Assembly (NCBI RefSeq): GCF_026213295.1
Contig: NC_079413.1
Coordinates: forward strand, 17,060,026-17,124,025
Direction of reading: 5' to 3'
DNA: 64,000 bases
Origin: Gadus chalcogrammus
Lineage: Eukaryota > Chordata > Actinopteri > Gadiformes > Gadidae
The stretch's first letter is position 1. Each line of letters begins with the position of its first letter. Both the position numbers and the translations under genes were made by a program. This document shows positions 1 through 11,434 of this stretch, piece after piece. Below the pieces are notes generated by a model. The model saw only the letters and a list, made by a program, of their open reading frames with translations. It had not been told where the DNA came from and did not search any database.

Positions 1-226
1 AGGGGAAATGAGAGGGCTGTCTTTCTGTCTCAATCTGTGTGTTTGCATGTCCGTGTCGGTTGCATTTGTTTATGTAAGTAGTGTAATCCATGTAACTATG
101 GTAACGTTACAGCGCATGGTAGCTGGGGGTTTATTATCGGTCCTTGTTTTACGGACATTTGAACATACAAGACAGTAACCATGATGGCGTTTTGTGTTGA
201 TTGATTCGAAGGGTCTGATGAAACAG

Positions 227-308
227 GTCAGGATGGCCGAGCGGTCTAAGGTGCTGCGTTCAGGTCGCAGTCTCCTCTGGAGGCGTGGGTTCGAATCCCA
301 CTTCTGAA
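227..308 (+). tRNA. tRNA-Leu(CAG), slightly diverged
   Basis: Numbering in all tRNA entries counts from the first base of the 82-nt array consensus. C26U turns the G10-C26 pair of the D stem into G-U. C82A unpairs the first acceptor pair. The anticodon arm, variable arm and B box are intact. Confidence 0.8.
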
Positions 309-653
309 AATACATTTGGATCTCGTTGATTGTGATTATCTGTTGAAACTTGTTATATGGAGAACATTTGGAAAAGGCAAGGAGGTTTAAACTCAAAGTG
401 ACTGGCTGGCTTCTTTGGGGTAGTAGAAAGGGGAAATGTGAGGGCTGTCTTTCTGTCTCAATCTGTGTGTTTGCACGTCCGTGTCGGTGCATTAGTTTAT
501 GTAAGTAGTGTAATCCATGTAACTATGGTCAGGTTACAGCGCATGGTAGCTGGGGTTTATTATCGGTCCTTGTTTTACGGACATTTGAACATACAAGAGC
601 AGTAACCATGATGGCGTTTTGTGTTGATTGATTCGAAGAGTCTGATGCAATAC

Positions 654-735
654 GTCAGGATGGCCGAGCGGTCTAAGGCGCTGCGTTCAGGTCGCAGTCT
701 CCTCTGGAGGCGTGGGTTCGAATCCCACTTCTGAC
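654..735 (+). tRNA. tRNA-Leu(CAG), consensus-identical
   Basis: Exact match to the array consensus on the + strand. It has a seven-pair acceptor stem (GTCAGGA with TTCTGAC), anticodon loop TTCAGGT, a long class II variable arm with a CTCC/GGAG stem, T arm GTGGG-TTCGAAT-CCCAC, and an internal B box GGTTCGAATCC. It has no intron and no encoded CCA. The first run of four Ts lies about 80 nt downstream. Confidence 0.95.
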
Positions 736-1080
736 ACTACATCTTGATCTTGTTGATTGTGATTATCTGTTCAAACTTTGTAATATGGAGAAAATTTGGA
801 AAAGGTAAGGAGTTTTAAACTCAAAGTGACTGGCTGGCTACGGTGGGGTAGTGGAAATGGGTAATGAGAGGGGTGTCTTTCCGTCTCAATCTTTGTGTGC
901 ACGTCTGTGTCTGTGCATTAGTTTGTGTAAGTAGTGTAATCCATGTAACTATGGTAAGGTTACAGCGCATGGTTGCTGGTGTTTTTTTATCGGTCCATGT
1001 TTTACGGACATTTGAACATACGAGAGCAGTAACCATGATGGCGTTTTGTGTTGATTGATTCGAAGGGTCTGATGAAAAAC

Positions 1081-1146
1081 GTCTGGATGGCCGAGCGGTC
1101 TAAGGCGCTGCGTTCAGGTCGCAGTCTCCTCTGGAGGCGTGGGTTC
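1081..1146 (+). pseudogene. tRNA-Leu pseudogene, 3' truncated
   Basis: The match stops after base 66. The 3' half of the T loop, the T-stem 3' strand and the acceptor 3' strand are missing, and the sequence jumps into the downstream spacer at TCGTTGATTG. A4U is also present. The deletion removes about 30 bp, probably through the short repeat TTC/TCG. Confidence 0.85.
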
Positions 1147-1478
1147 TCGTTGATTGTGATTATCTGTTCAAACTTTGTAGTATGGAGAACATTTGGAAAA
1201 GGTAAGGAGGTTTAAACTCAAAGTGACTGGCAGGCTTCTTTGGGGTAGTACAAAGGGGAAATGAGAGGGGTGTCTTTCTGTCTCAATCTGTGAGTTTGCA
1301 CGTCCGTGTCGGTGCATTAGTTTATGTAAGTAGTGTAATCCATGTAACTATGGTAAGGTTACAGCGCATGGTTGCTGGGGTTTATTACCGGTCCATGTTT
1401 TACGGACATTTGAACATACGAGAGCAGTAACCATGATGGCGTTTTGTTTTGATTGATTCTAAGGGTCTGATGAAAAAC

Positions 1479-1560
1479 GACAGGATGGCCGAGCGGTCTA
1501 AGGCGCTGCGTTCAGGTCGCAGTCTCCTCTGGAGGCGTGGGTTCGAATCCCACTTCTGAC
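1479..1560 (+). tRNA. tRNA-Leu(CAG), one acceptor mismatch
   Basis: Full length. U2A creates an A2-A81 mismatch in the acceptor stem; otherwise it is consensus. A TTTT lies about 35 nt downstream, closer than for most copies. Confidence 0.82.
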
Positions 1561-1744
1561 ATTACATTTGGATCTCGTTTATTGTGATTATCTTTTCAAA
1601 CTTTGTAAAATGGAGAACCATTTGGAAAAGGTAAGGAGATTGAAACTCAAAGTGACTGGCTGGCTACGGTGGGGTAGAGGAAATGGGTAATGAGAGGGGT
1701 GTCATTCTGTCTCAATCTGTGTGTCTGTGCATTAGTTTATGTTG

Positions 1745-1993
1745 TCCTAGAATGTAATAAGTTACATGGACACATGTTATATACTATGAATGAATTGCTG
1801 CATTTAAGTGTAAAAATCTAATTCTTTACATTTCACTTCAGTAAATGGAATTAGTAATGCTAACTCATAATACACATGTCACAATAACTCTAGATATAGA
1901 GTTATCTTTACTTAAATAAATTAAGTACCAGCAATTATTTTATGTGAGTTAGTAAACTTAAATAGTTCAAGGCAATCGGTTTCCTCAAATAGT
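1745..1993 (-). repeat. Foreign segment in array unit, cut by gap
   Basis: This is not tRNA-unit sequence. It is the reverse complement of the 287-bp segment found at 14731, 16022, 16917 and 17781. It enters through TTGTCCTAGAATG and reads as far as the GGTTTCCTCAAATAGT region before the gap. It is AT-rich with no open frame, and is probably part of a dispersed non-autonomous DNA element. Confidence 0.75.
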
Positions 1994-2093
1994 NNNNNNN
2001 NNNNNNNNNNNNNNNNNNNNNNNNNNNNNNNNNNNNNNNNNNNNNNNNNNNNNNNNNNNNNNNNNNNNNNNNNNNNNNNNNNNNNNNNNNNNN
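1994..2093. other. Assembly gap (100 N)
   Basis: Exactly 100 Ns, the usual placeholder for a gap of unknown size. The tRNA array changes orientation across it (+ before, - after), so the joint itself is not sequenced. Confidence 0.98.
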
Positions 2094-2352
2094 CCGTAAA
2101 ACATGGACCGATAATAAACCCCAGCAACCATGCGCTGTAACCTTACCATAGTTACATGGATTACACTACTTACATAAACTAATGCACAGACACACAGATT
2201 GAGACAGAATGACACCCCTCTCATTACCCATTTCCTCTACCCCACCGTAGCCAGCCAGTCACTTTGAGTTTCAATCTCCTTACCTTTTCCAAATGTTCTC
2301 CATTTTACAAAGTTTGAACAGATAATCACAATAAACGAGATCCAAATGTAAT

Positions 2353-2434
2353 GTCAGAAGTGGGATTCGAACCAACGCCTCCAGGGGAGACTGCGACCTA
2401 AACGCAGCGCCTTAGACCACTCGGCCATCCTGAC
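2353..2434 (-). tRNA. tRNA-Leu with UAG anticodon
   Basis: C35U changes the anticodon from CAG to TAG, still a leucine anticodon. It also carries the class changes C16U, U50C and G61U; the last unpairs one T-stem position. The acceptor stem is intact. This is the only copy with this anticodon. It lies just after the gap. Confidence 0.75.
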
Positions 2435-2775
2435 GTAATTCAACATTACCCTTCGAATCAATAAACACAACACACCATCATGGTTACTGCTCTCGTATGA
2501 TCAAATGTCCATACAACATGGACCGATAATAAACCCCAGCTACCATGCGCTGTAACGTTACCATAGTTACATGGGTTACACTACTTACATAAACTAATGC
2601 ACACGCACAACAATTGAGACAGAATGACACGCAGACACCCATCTCATTAACCATTTCCACTACCCAACATTAGCCAGCGAGTCACTTTGAGTTTAAAACT
2701 CCTTACCTTTTCCAAATTTTCTCCATATTACTAAGTTTGAACAGATAATCACAAACAACGAGATCCATATGTCTT

Positions 2776-2857
2776 GTCAGAAGTGGGATTCGGAAACACG
2801 CCTCCAGAGGAGACTGCGACCTGAACGCAGCGCCTTAGACCGCTCGGCCATCCTGCC
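2776..2857 (-). tRNA. tRNA-Leu(CAG)-like, broken T arm
   Basis: G62U, G63U and U65C destroy two T-stem pairs and the B box. U2G mismatches the acceptor stem. Probably not transcribed. Confidence 0.6.
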
Positions 2858-3189
2858 GTGTTGCATCAGACTCTTCGAATCGATCAACACAAAACGCCAT
2901 CATGGTTACTGCTCTTGTATGTTCAAATGTCCGTAAAACAAGGACCGATAATAAACCCCAGCTACCATGCGCTGTAACCTTACCATAGTTACATGGATTA
3001 CACTACTTACATAAACTAATGCACAGACACACAGATTGAGACAGAATGACCCCCCTCTCATTACCCATTTCCTCTACCCCACCGTAGCCAGCCAGTCACT
3101 TTGAGTTTGAATCTCCTTACCTTTTCCAAATGTTCTCCATTTTACAAAGTTTGAACAGATAATCACAATAAACGAGATCCAAATGTAAT

Positions 3190-3271
3190 ATCAGAAGTGG
3201 GATTCGAACCCACGCCTCCAGAGGAGACTGCGACCTGAACGCAGCACCTTAGACCGCTCGGCCATCCTGAC
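3190..3271 (-). tRNA. tRNA-Leu(CAG), wobble variants only
   Basis: C82U (G1-U82 wobble) and C26U (G10-U26 wobble). All arms still pair. Confidence 0.85.
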
Positions 3272-3617
3272 CTTTTTCATCAGACCATTCGAATCAATCA
3301 ACACAAAACGCCATCATGGTTACTGCTCTTGTATGTTCAAATGTCCGTAAAACAAGGACCGATAATAAACCCCAGCTACCATGCGCTGTAACGTTACAAT
3401 AGTTACATGGATTACACTACTTACATAAACTAATGCACCGACACGGACGTGCAAACATACAGATTGAGACAGAAAGACAGCCCTCTCATTTCCCCTTTCT
3501 ACTACCCCAAAGTAGCCAGCCAGTCACTTTGAGTTTAAACCTCCTTGCCTTTTCCAAATGTTCTCCATATAACAAAGTTTGAACAGATAATCACAATCAA
3601 CGAGATCCAAATGTAAT

Positions 3618-3698
3618 GTCAGAAGTGGGATTCGAACCCACGCCTCCAGAGGAGACTGGACCTGAACGCAGCGCCTTAGACCGCTCGGCCATCCTGAC
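3618..3698 (-). tRNA. tRNA-Leu(CAG)-like, 81 nt, anticodon-stem deletion
   Basis: One base is lost at position 41 in the 3' strand of the anticodon stem, so the stem cannot form five pairs. The rest is consensus. Confidence 0.65.
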
Positions 3699-4043
3699 GA
3701 TTTTCATCAGACCCTTCGAATCAATCAACACAAAACGCCATCATGGTTACTGCTCTCGTATGTTCAAATGTCCGTAAAACATGGACCGATAAAAAAACGC
3801 CAGCAACCATGCGCTGTAACCTTACCATAGTTACATGGATTACACTACTTACACAAACTAATGCACAGACACGGACGTGCACACAAAGATTGAGACGGAA
3901 AGACACCCCTCTCATTACCCATTTCCACTACCCCACCGTAGCCAGCCAGTCACTTTGAGTTTAAATCTCCTTACCTTTTCCAAATGTTCTCCATATTACA
4001 AAGTTTGAACAGATAATCACAATCAACAAGATCAAGATGTATT

Positions 4044-4125
4044 GTCAGAAGTGGGATTCGAACCCACGCCTCCAGAGGAGACTGCGACCTGAACGCAGCA
4101 CCTTAGACCGCTCGGCCATCCTGAC
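4044..4125 (-). tRNA. tRNA-Leu(CAG), near consensus
   Basis: Only C26U (D-stem G-U wobble). Confidence 0.9.
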
Positions 4126-4471
4126 CGTTTTCATCAGACCCTTCGAATCAATCAACACAAAACGCCATCATGGTTACTGCTCTTGTATGTTCAAATGTCC
4201 GTAAAACAAGGACCGATAATAAACCCCAGCTACCATGCGCTGTAACGTTACCATAGTTACATGGATTACACTACTTACATAAACTAATGCACCGACACGG
4301 ACGTGCAAACACACAGATTGAGACAGAAAGACAGCCCTCTCATTTCCCCTTTCTACTACCCCAAAGTAGCCAGCCAGTCACTTTGAGTTTAAACCTCCTT
4401 GCCTTTTCCAAATGTTCTCCATATTACAAAGTTTGAACAGATAATCACAATCAAAGAGATCCAAATGTAAT

Positions 4472-4553
4472 GTCAGAAGTGGGATTCGAACCCACGCCTC
4501 CAGAGGAGACTGAGACCTGAACTCAGCTCCTTAGACCGCTCGGCCATCCTGAC
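4472..4553 (-). tRNA. tRNA-Leu(CAG) with compensated anticodon stem
   Basis: C31A together with G41U replaces the C31-G41 pair by A31-U41, so the five-pair stem is kept. C26A unpairs one D-stem position. It is the only copy with both halves of this change. Confidence 0.8.
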
Positions 4554-4845
4554 GTTTTTTAACTGACCCTTCGAATCAATGAAAACAAAACGCCATCATG
4601 GTTACTGCTCTTGTATGTTCAAATGTCCGTAAACCTTACCATAGTTACATGGATTACACTACTTACATAAACTAATGCACAGACACACAGATTGAGACAG
4701 AATGACAACCCTCTCATTACCCATTTCCTCTACCCCACCGTAGCCAGCCAGTCACTTTGAGTTTCAATCTCCTTACCTTTTCCAAATGTTCTCCATTTTA
4801 CAAAGTTTGAACAGATAATCACAATAAACGAGATCCAAATGTAAT

Positions 4846-4927
4846 GTCAGAAGTGGGATTCGAACCCACGCCTCCATAGGAGACTACTACCTGAACGCAG
4901 CGCCTTAGACCGCTCGGCCATCCTGAC
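4846..4927 (-). tRNA. tRNA-Leu(CAG)-like, damaged anticodon stem
   Basis: C40A unpairs G32, C42U makes a G-U pair, and C51A changes the variable-arm loop. Function is doubtful. Confidence 0.65.
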
Positions 4928-5272
4928 CTTTTTCATCAGACCCTTCGAATCAATCAACACAAAACGCCATCCTGGTTACTGCTCTTGTATGTTCAAATGT
5001 CCGTAAACAAGGACCGATAATAAACCCCAGCTACCATGCGCTGTAACGTTACCATAGTTACATGGATTACACTACTTACATAAACTAATGCACCGACACG
5101 GACGTTCAAACACACAGATTGAGACAGAAAGACAGCCCTCTCATTTCCCCTTTCTACTGCCCCAAAGTAGCCAGCCAGTCACTTTGAGTTTAAACCTCCT
5201 TGCCTTTTCCAAATGTTCTCCATATAACAAAGTTTGAACAGATAATCACAATCAACGAGATCCAAATGTAAT

Positions 5273-5354
5273 GTCAGAAGTGGGATTCGAACCAACGCCT
5301 CCAGGGGAGACTGCGACCTGAACGCAGCGCCTTAGACCACTCGGCCATCCTGTC
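5273..5354 (-). tRNA. tRNA-Leu(CAG)-like, G61U class
   Basis: C16U, U50C and G61U (T-stem mismatch), plus U2A (acceptor mismatch). Confidence 0.7.
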
Positions 5355-5695
5355 GTAATTCAACATTACCCTTCGAATCAATAAACACAACACACCATCA
5401 TGGTTACTGCTCTCGTATGATCAAATGTCCATACAACATGGACCGATAATAAACCCCAGCTACCATGCGCTGTAACGTTACCATAGTTACATGGGTTACA
5501 CTACTTACATAAACTAATGCACACGCACAACAATTGAGACAGAATGACACGCAGACACCCATCTCATTAACCATTTCCACTACCCAACATTAGCCAGCGA
5601 GTCACTTTGAGTTTGAAACTCCTTACCTTTTCCAAATTTTCTCCATATTACTAAGTTTGAACAGATAATCACAAACAACGAGATCCAAATGTAAT

Positions 5696-5776
5696 GCCAG
5701 AAGTGGGATTCGAACCCACGCCTCCAGAGGAGACTGGACCTGAACGCAGCGCCTTAGACCGCTCGGCCATCCTGAC
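5696..5776 (-). tRNA. tRNA-Leu(CAG)-like, 81 nt deletion class
   Basis: One base lost at 41 in the anticodon stem. A81G keeps a U2-G81 wobble. Confidence 0.65.
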
Positions 5777-6121
5777 GTTTTTCATCAGACCCTTCGAATC
5801 AATCAACACAAAACGCAATCATGGTTACTGCTCTCGTATGTTCAAATGTCCGTAAAACATGGACCGATCAAAAAACGCCAGCAACCATGCGCTGTAACCT
5901 TACCATAGTTACATGGATTACACTACTTACACAAACTAATGCACAGACACGGACGTGCACACAAAGATTGAGACGGAAAGACACCCCTCTCATTACCCAT
6001 TTCCACTACCCCACCGTAGCCAGCCAGTCACTTTGAGTTTAAATCTCCTTACCTTTTCCAAATTTTCTCCATATTACAAAATTTGAACAGATAATCACAA
6101 TCAACAAGATCAAGATGTATT

Positions 6122-6203
6122 GTCGGAAGTGGGATTCGAACCCACGCCCCCAGAGGAGACTGCGACCTGAACGCAGCGCCTTAGACCGCTCGGCCATCCT
6201 GAC
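6122..6203 (-). tRNA. tRNA-Leu(CAG), C79 class
   Basis: U79C mismatches A4 in the acceptor stem. A55G lies in the variable arm. Its partner in the duplicated block is at 18673. Confidence 0.8.
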
Positions 6204-6549
6204 CGTTTTCATCAGACCCTTCGAATCAATCAACACAAAACACCATCATGGTTACTGCTCTTGTATGTTCAAATGTCCGTAAAACAAGGACCGATAATAA
6301 ACCCCAGCTACCATGCGCTGTAACGTTACCATAGTTACATGGATTACACTACTTACATAAACGAATGCACCGACACGGACGTGCAAACATACAGATTGAG
6401 ACAGAAAGACAGCCCTCTCATTTCCCCTTTCTACTACCCCAAAGTAGCCAGCCAGTCACTTTGAGTTTAAACCTCCTTGCCTTTTCCAAATGTTCTCCAT
6501 ATTACAAAGTTTGAACAGATAATCACAATCAAAGAGATCCAAATGTAAT

Positions 6550-6631
6550 GTCAGAAGTGGGATTCGAACCCACCCCTCCAGAGGAGACTGCGACCTGAAC
6601 TCAGCGCCTTAGACCGCTCGGCCATCCTGAC
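6550..6631 (-). tRNA. tRNA-Leu(CAG), A31 class
   Basis: C31A is left unpaired with G41, and C58G sits at the foot of the variable arm. The partner copy is at 19101. Confidence 0.75.
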
Positions 6632-6971
6632 GTTTTTCAACTGACCCTTCGAATCAATGAAAACAAAACGCCATCATGGTTACTGCTCTTGTATGTTCAA
6701 ATGTCCGTAAAACAAGGACCGATAATAAACCCCAGCTACCATGCGCTGTAACGTTACCATAGTTACATGGGTTACACTACTTACATAAACTAATGCACAC
6801 GCACAACAATTGAGACAGAATGACACGCAGACACCCATCTCATTAACCATTTCCACTACCCAACATTAGCCAGCGAGTCACTTTGAGTTTAAAACTCCTT
6901 ACCTTTTCCAAATTTTCTCCATATTACTAAGTTTGAACAGATAATCACAAACAACGAGATCCATATGTCTT

Positions 6972-7053
6972 GTCAGAAGTGGGATTCGGAAACACGCCTC
7001 CAGAGGAGACTGCGACCTGAACGCAGCGCCTTAGACCGCTCGGCCATCCTGCC
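6972..7053 (-). tRNA. tRNA-Leu(CAG)-like, broken T arm
   Basis: G62U, G63U, U65C and U2G; the B box is destroyed. The partner copy is at 19523. Confidence 0.6.
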
Positions 7054-7384
7054 GTATTGCATCAGACTCTTCGAATCGATCAACACAAAACGCCATCATG
7101 GTTACTGCTCTTGTATGTTCAAATGTCCGTAAAACAAGGACCGATAATAAACCCCAGCTACCATGCGCTGTAACCTTACCATAGTTACATGGATTACACT
7201 ACCTACATAAACTAATGCACAGACACACAGATTGAGACAGAATGACACCCCTCTCATTACCCATTTCCTCTACCCCACCGTAGCCAGCCAGTCACTTTGA
7301 GTTTCAATCTCCTTACCTTTCCAAATGTTCTCCATTTTACAAAGTTTGTACAGATAATCACAATAAACGAGATCCAAACGTAAT

Positions 7385-7466
7385 GTCAGAAGTGGGATTC
7401 GAACCCACGCCTCCAGAGGAGACTGCGACCTGAACGCAGCACCTTAGACCGCTCGGCCATCCTGAC
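7385..7466 (-). tRNA. tRNA-Leu(CAG), near consensus
   Basis: Only C26U. The partner copy is at 19937. Confidence 0.9.
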
Positions 7467-7810
7467 CTTTATCATCAGACCCTTCGAATCAATCAACACA
7501 AAACGCCATCATGGTTACTGCTCTTGTATGTTCAAATGTCCGTAAAACAAGGACCGATAATAAACCCCAGCTACCATGCGCTGTAACGTTACCATAGTTA
7601 CATGGATTACACTACTTACATAAACTAATGCACAGACACGGACGTGCACACAAAGATTGAGACGGAAAGACACCCCTCTCATTACCCATTTCCACTACCC
7701 CACCGTAGCCAGCCAGTCACTTTGAGTTTAAATCTCCTTACCTTTTCCAAATTTTCTCCATATTACAAAGTTTGAACAGATAATCACAATCAACAAGTTC
7801 AAGATGTATT

Positions 7811-7892
7811 GTCGGAAGTGGGATTCGAACCCACGCCTCCAGAGGAGACTGCGACCTGAACGCAGCGCCTTAGACCGCTCGGCCATCCTGAC
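7811..7892 (-). tRNA. tRNA-Leu(CAG), C79 class
   Basis: Only U79C. The partner copy is at 20363. Confidence 0.85.
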
Positions 7893-8093
7893 CGTTTTCA
7901 TCAGACCCTTCGAATCAATCAATTGTGCAAACACACAAATTGAGACAGAATGACAGCCATCTCATTTCCCCTTTCTACTACCCCAACGTAGCCAGCCAGT
8001 CACTTTGAGTTTAAATATCCTTACCTTTTCCAAATGTTCTCCATATTAAAAAGGTTGAACAGATAATCACAATCAACGAGATCCAAATGTAAT

Positions 8094-8175
8094 GTCAGCA
8101 GTGGGATTCGAACCTACGCCTCCAGAGGAGCCTGCGACCTGAACACAGCTCCTTAGACCGCTCGGCCATCCTGAA
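8094..8175 (-). tRNA. tRNA-Leu(CAG)-like, fused to a half copy
   Basis: G1U, C26A, C31U, U45G, G61A and U77G. Its 5' end abuts a second, 3'-truncated tRNA (8174-8238) with no spacer. The unit is short, with the preceding copy only about 280 bp away. Confidence 0.6.
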
Positions 8176-8238
8176 CCCACGCCTCCAGAGGAGACTGCGA
8201 CCTGAACGCAGCGCCTTAGACCGCTCGGCCATCCTGAC
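8174..8238 (-). pseudogene. tRNA-Leu half copy
   Basis: Bases 1 to about 65 of the consensus, joined directly to the 5' end of the next copy. It lacks the 3' T arm and acceptor strand. Confidence 0.8.
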
Positions 8239-8584
8239 CTTTTTTATCAGACCCTTCGAATCAATCAACACAAAACGCCATCATGGTTACTGCTCTTGTA
8301 TGTTCAAATGTCCGTAAAACAAGGACCGATAATAAACCCCAGCTACCATGCGCTGTAACGTTACCATAGTTACATGGATTACACTACTTACATAAACTAA
8401 TGCACCGACACGGACGTGCAAACACACAGATTGAGACAGAAAGACAGCCCTCTCATTTCCCCTTTCTACTACCCCAAAGTAGCCAGCCAGTCACTTTGAG
8501 TTTAAACCTCCTTGCCTTTTCCAAATGTTCTCCATATAACAAAGTTTGAACAGATAATCACAATCAACGAGATCCAAATGTAAT

Positions 8585-8666
8585 GTCAGAAGTGGGATTC
8601 GAACCAACGCCACCAGGTGAGACTGCGACCTGAACGCAGCGCCTTAGACCACTCGGCCATCCTGTC
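8585..8666 (-). tRNA. tRNA-Leu(CAG)-like, G61U class with extra changes
   Basis: C16U, C49A, U50C, A55U, G61U and U2A; the variable-arm stem is weakened. An identical set occurs at 21137. Confidence 0.6.
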
Positions 8667-9007
8667 GTAATTCAACATTACCCTTCGAATCAATAAACAC
8701 AACACACCATCATGGTTACTGCTCTCGTATGATCAAATGTCCATACAACATGGAGCGATAATAAACCCCAGCTACCATGCGCTGTAACGTTACCATAGTT
8801 ACATGGGTTACACTACTTACATAAACTAATGCACACGCACAACAATTGAGACAGAATGACACGCAGACACCCATCTCATTAACCATTTCCACTACCCAAC
8901 ATTAGCCAGCGAGTCACTTTCAGTTTAAAACTCCTTACCTTTTCCAAATTTTCTCCATATTACTAAGTTTGAACAGATAATCACAAACAACGAGATCCAT
9001 ATGTCTT

Positions 9008-9089
9008 GTCAGAAGTGGGATTCGGACACACGCCTCCAGAGGAGACTGCGACCTGAACGCAGCGCCTTAGACCGCTCGGCCATCCTGAC
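9008..9089 (-). tRNA. tRNA-Leu(CAG)-like, T-arm mutant
   Basis: G62U unpairs one T-stem position and U65C alters the B box. The acceptor stem is intact. The partner copy is at 21560. Confidence 0.65.
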
Positions 9090-9421
9090 GTATTGCATCA
9101 CACTCTTCGAATCAATCAACACAAAACGCCATCATGGTTACTGCTCTTGTATGTTCAAATGTCCGTAAAACAAGGACCGATAATAAACCCCAGCTACCAT
9201 GCGCTGTAACCTTACCATAGTTACATGGATTACACTACTTACATAAACTAATGCACAGACACACAGATTGAGACAGAATGACACCCCTCTCATTACCCAT
9301 TTCCTCTACCCCACCGTAGCCAGCCAGTCACTTTGAGTTTCAATCTCCTTACCTTTTCCAAATGTTCTCCATTTTAAAAAGTTTGAACAGATAATCACAA
9401 TAAACGAGATCCAAATGTAAT

Positions 9422-9503
9422 ATCAGAAGTGGGATTCGAACCCACGCCTCCAGGGGAGACTGCGACCTGAACGCAGCGCCTTAGACCGCTCGGCCATCCT
9501 GAC
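9422..9503 (-). tRNA. tRNA-Leu(CAG), near consensus
   Basis: C82U wobble and U50C in the variable-arm loop. The partner copy is at 21974. Confidence 0.85.
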
Positions 9504-9795
9504 ATTTTTCATCAGACCCTTCGAATCAATCAACACAAAACGCCATCATGGTTACTGCTCTTGTATGTTCAAATGTCCGTAAACCTTACCATAGTTACAT
9601 GGATTACACTACTTACATAAACTAATGCACAGACACACAGATTGAGACAGAATGACACCCCTCTCATTACCCATTTCCTCTACCCCACCGTAGCCAGCCA
9701 GTCACTTTGAGTTTCAATCTCCTTACCTTTTCCAAATGTTCTCCATTTTACAAAGTTTGAACAGATAATCACAATAAACGAGATCCAAATGTAAT

Positions 9796-9877
9796 GTCAG
9801 ATACGGGATTCGAACCCACGCCTCCAGAGGAGACTGCGACCTGAACGCAGCGCCTTAGACCGCTCGGCCATCCTGAC
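9796..9877 (-). tRNA. tRNA-Leu(CAG)-like, altered 3' side
   Basis: A74G, C75U and U76A give two wobble T-stem pairs and unpair A7. The partner copy is at 22348. Confidence 0.65.
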
Positions 9878-10223
9878 CATTTTTATCAGACCCTTCGAAT
9901 CAATCAACACAAAACGCCATCATGGTTACTGCTCTTGTATGTTCAAATGTCCGTAAAACAAGGACCGATAGTAAACCCCAGCTACCATGCGCTGTAACGT
10001 TACCATAGTTACATGGATTACACTACTTACATAAACTAATGCACCGACACGGACGTGCAAACACACAGATTGAGACAGAAAGACAGCCCTCTCATTTCCC
10101 CTTTCTACTACCCCAAAGTAGCCAGCCAGTCACTTTGAGTTTAAACCTCCTTGCCTTTTCCAAATGTTCTCCATATAACAAAGTTTGAACAGATAATCAC
10201 AATCAACGAGATCCAAATGTAAT

Positions 10224-10305
10224 GTCAGAAGTGGGATTCGAACCAACGCCTCCAGGGGAGACTGCGACCTGAACGCAGCGCCTTAGACCACTCGGCCATC
10301 CTGTC
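10224..10305 (-). tRNA. tRNA-Leu(CAG)-like, G61U class
   Basis: C16U, U50C, G61U and U2A. Confidence 0.7.
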
Positions 10306-10646
10306 GTAATTCAACATTACCCTTCGAATCAATAAACACAACACACCATCATGGTTACTGCTCTCGTATGATCAAATGTCCATACAACATGGACCGATAA
10401 TAAACCCCAGCTACCATGAGCTGTAACGTTACCATAGTTACATGGGTTACACTACTTACATAAACTAGCGCACACGCACAACAATTGAGACAGAATAACA
10501 CACAGACACCCATCTCATTAACCATTTCCACTACCCAACATTAGCCAGCGAGTCACTTTGAGTTTAAATCTCCTTACCTTTTCCAAATTTTCTCCATATT
10601 ACTAAGTTTGAACAGATAATCACAAACAACGAGATCCATATGTCTT

Positions 10647-10728
10647 GTCAGAAGTGGGATTCGGACACACGCCTCCAGAGGAGACTGCGACCTGAACGCA
10701 GCGCCTTAGACCGCTCGGCCATCCTGAC
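10647..10728 (-). tRNA. tRNA-Leu(CAG)-like, T-arm mutant
   Basis: G62U and U65C. Confidence 0.65.
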
Positions 10729-11060
10729 GTATTGCATCAGACTCTTCGAATCAATCAACACAAAACGCCATCATGGTTACTGCTCTTGTATGTTAAAATG
10801 TCCGTAAAACAAGGACCGATAATAAACCCCAGCTACCATGCGCTGTAACCTTACCATAGTTACATGGATTTCACTACTTACATAAACTAATGCACAGACA
10901 CACAGATTGAGACAGAATGACACCCCTCTCATTACCCATTTCCTCTACCCCACCGTAGCCAGCCAGTCACTTTGAGTTTCAATCTCCTTACCTTTTCCAA
11001 ATGTTCTCCATTTTACAAAGTTTGAACAGATAATCACAATAAACGAGATCCAAATGCAAT

Positions 11061-11142
11061 GTCAGAAGTGGGATTCGAACCCACGCCTCCAGAGGAGACT
11101 GCGACCTGAACGCAGCGCCTTAGACCGCTCGGCCATCCTGAC
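11061..11142 (-). tRNA. tRNA-Leu(CAG), consensus-identical
   Basis: All 82 bases match the consensus, with every stem paired and A and B boxes intact. Confidence 0.95.
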
Positions 11143-11434
11143 CTTTTTCATCAGGCCCTTCGAATCAATCAACACAAAACGCCATCATGGTTACTGCTCT
11201 TGTATGTTCAAATGTCCGTAAACCTTACCATAGTTACATGGATTACACTACTTACATAAACTAATGCACAGACACACAGATTGAGACAGAATGACACCCC
11301 TCTCATTACCCATTTCCTCTACCCCACCGTAGCCAGCCAGTCACTTTGAGTTTCAATCTCCTTACCTTTTCCAAATGTTCTCCATTTTACAAAGTTTGAA
11401 CAGATAATCACAATAAACGAGATCCAAATGTAAT

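Larger units (their letters stand above)
1..1744 (+). repeat. tRNA-Leu tandem array, + oriented part
   Basis: About four units of roughly 425 bp, each with one tRNA-Leu copy (starts 227, 654, 1081, 1479) and a spacer of about 345 bp. The spacer is the reverse complement of the spacer in the large - strand array after the gap. Recurrent landmarks are a GTTACAGCGCATGGT segment, a run of G/A-rich sequence (GGGGAAATGAGAGGG) and TGACTGGCTGGC. The array runs off the left edge of the window. The last unit is broken at about 1745 by a foreign segment. Confidence 0.92.
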
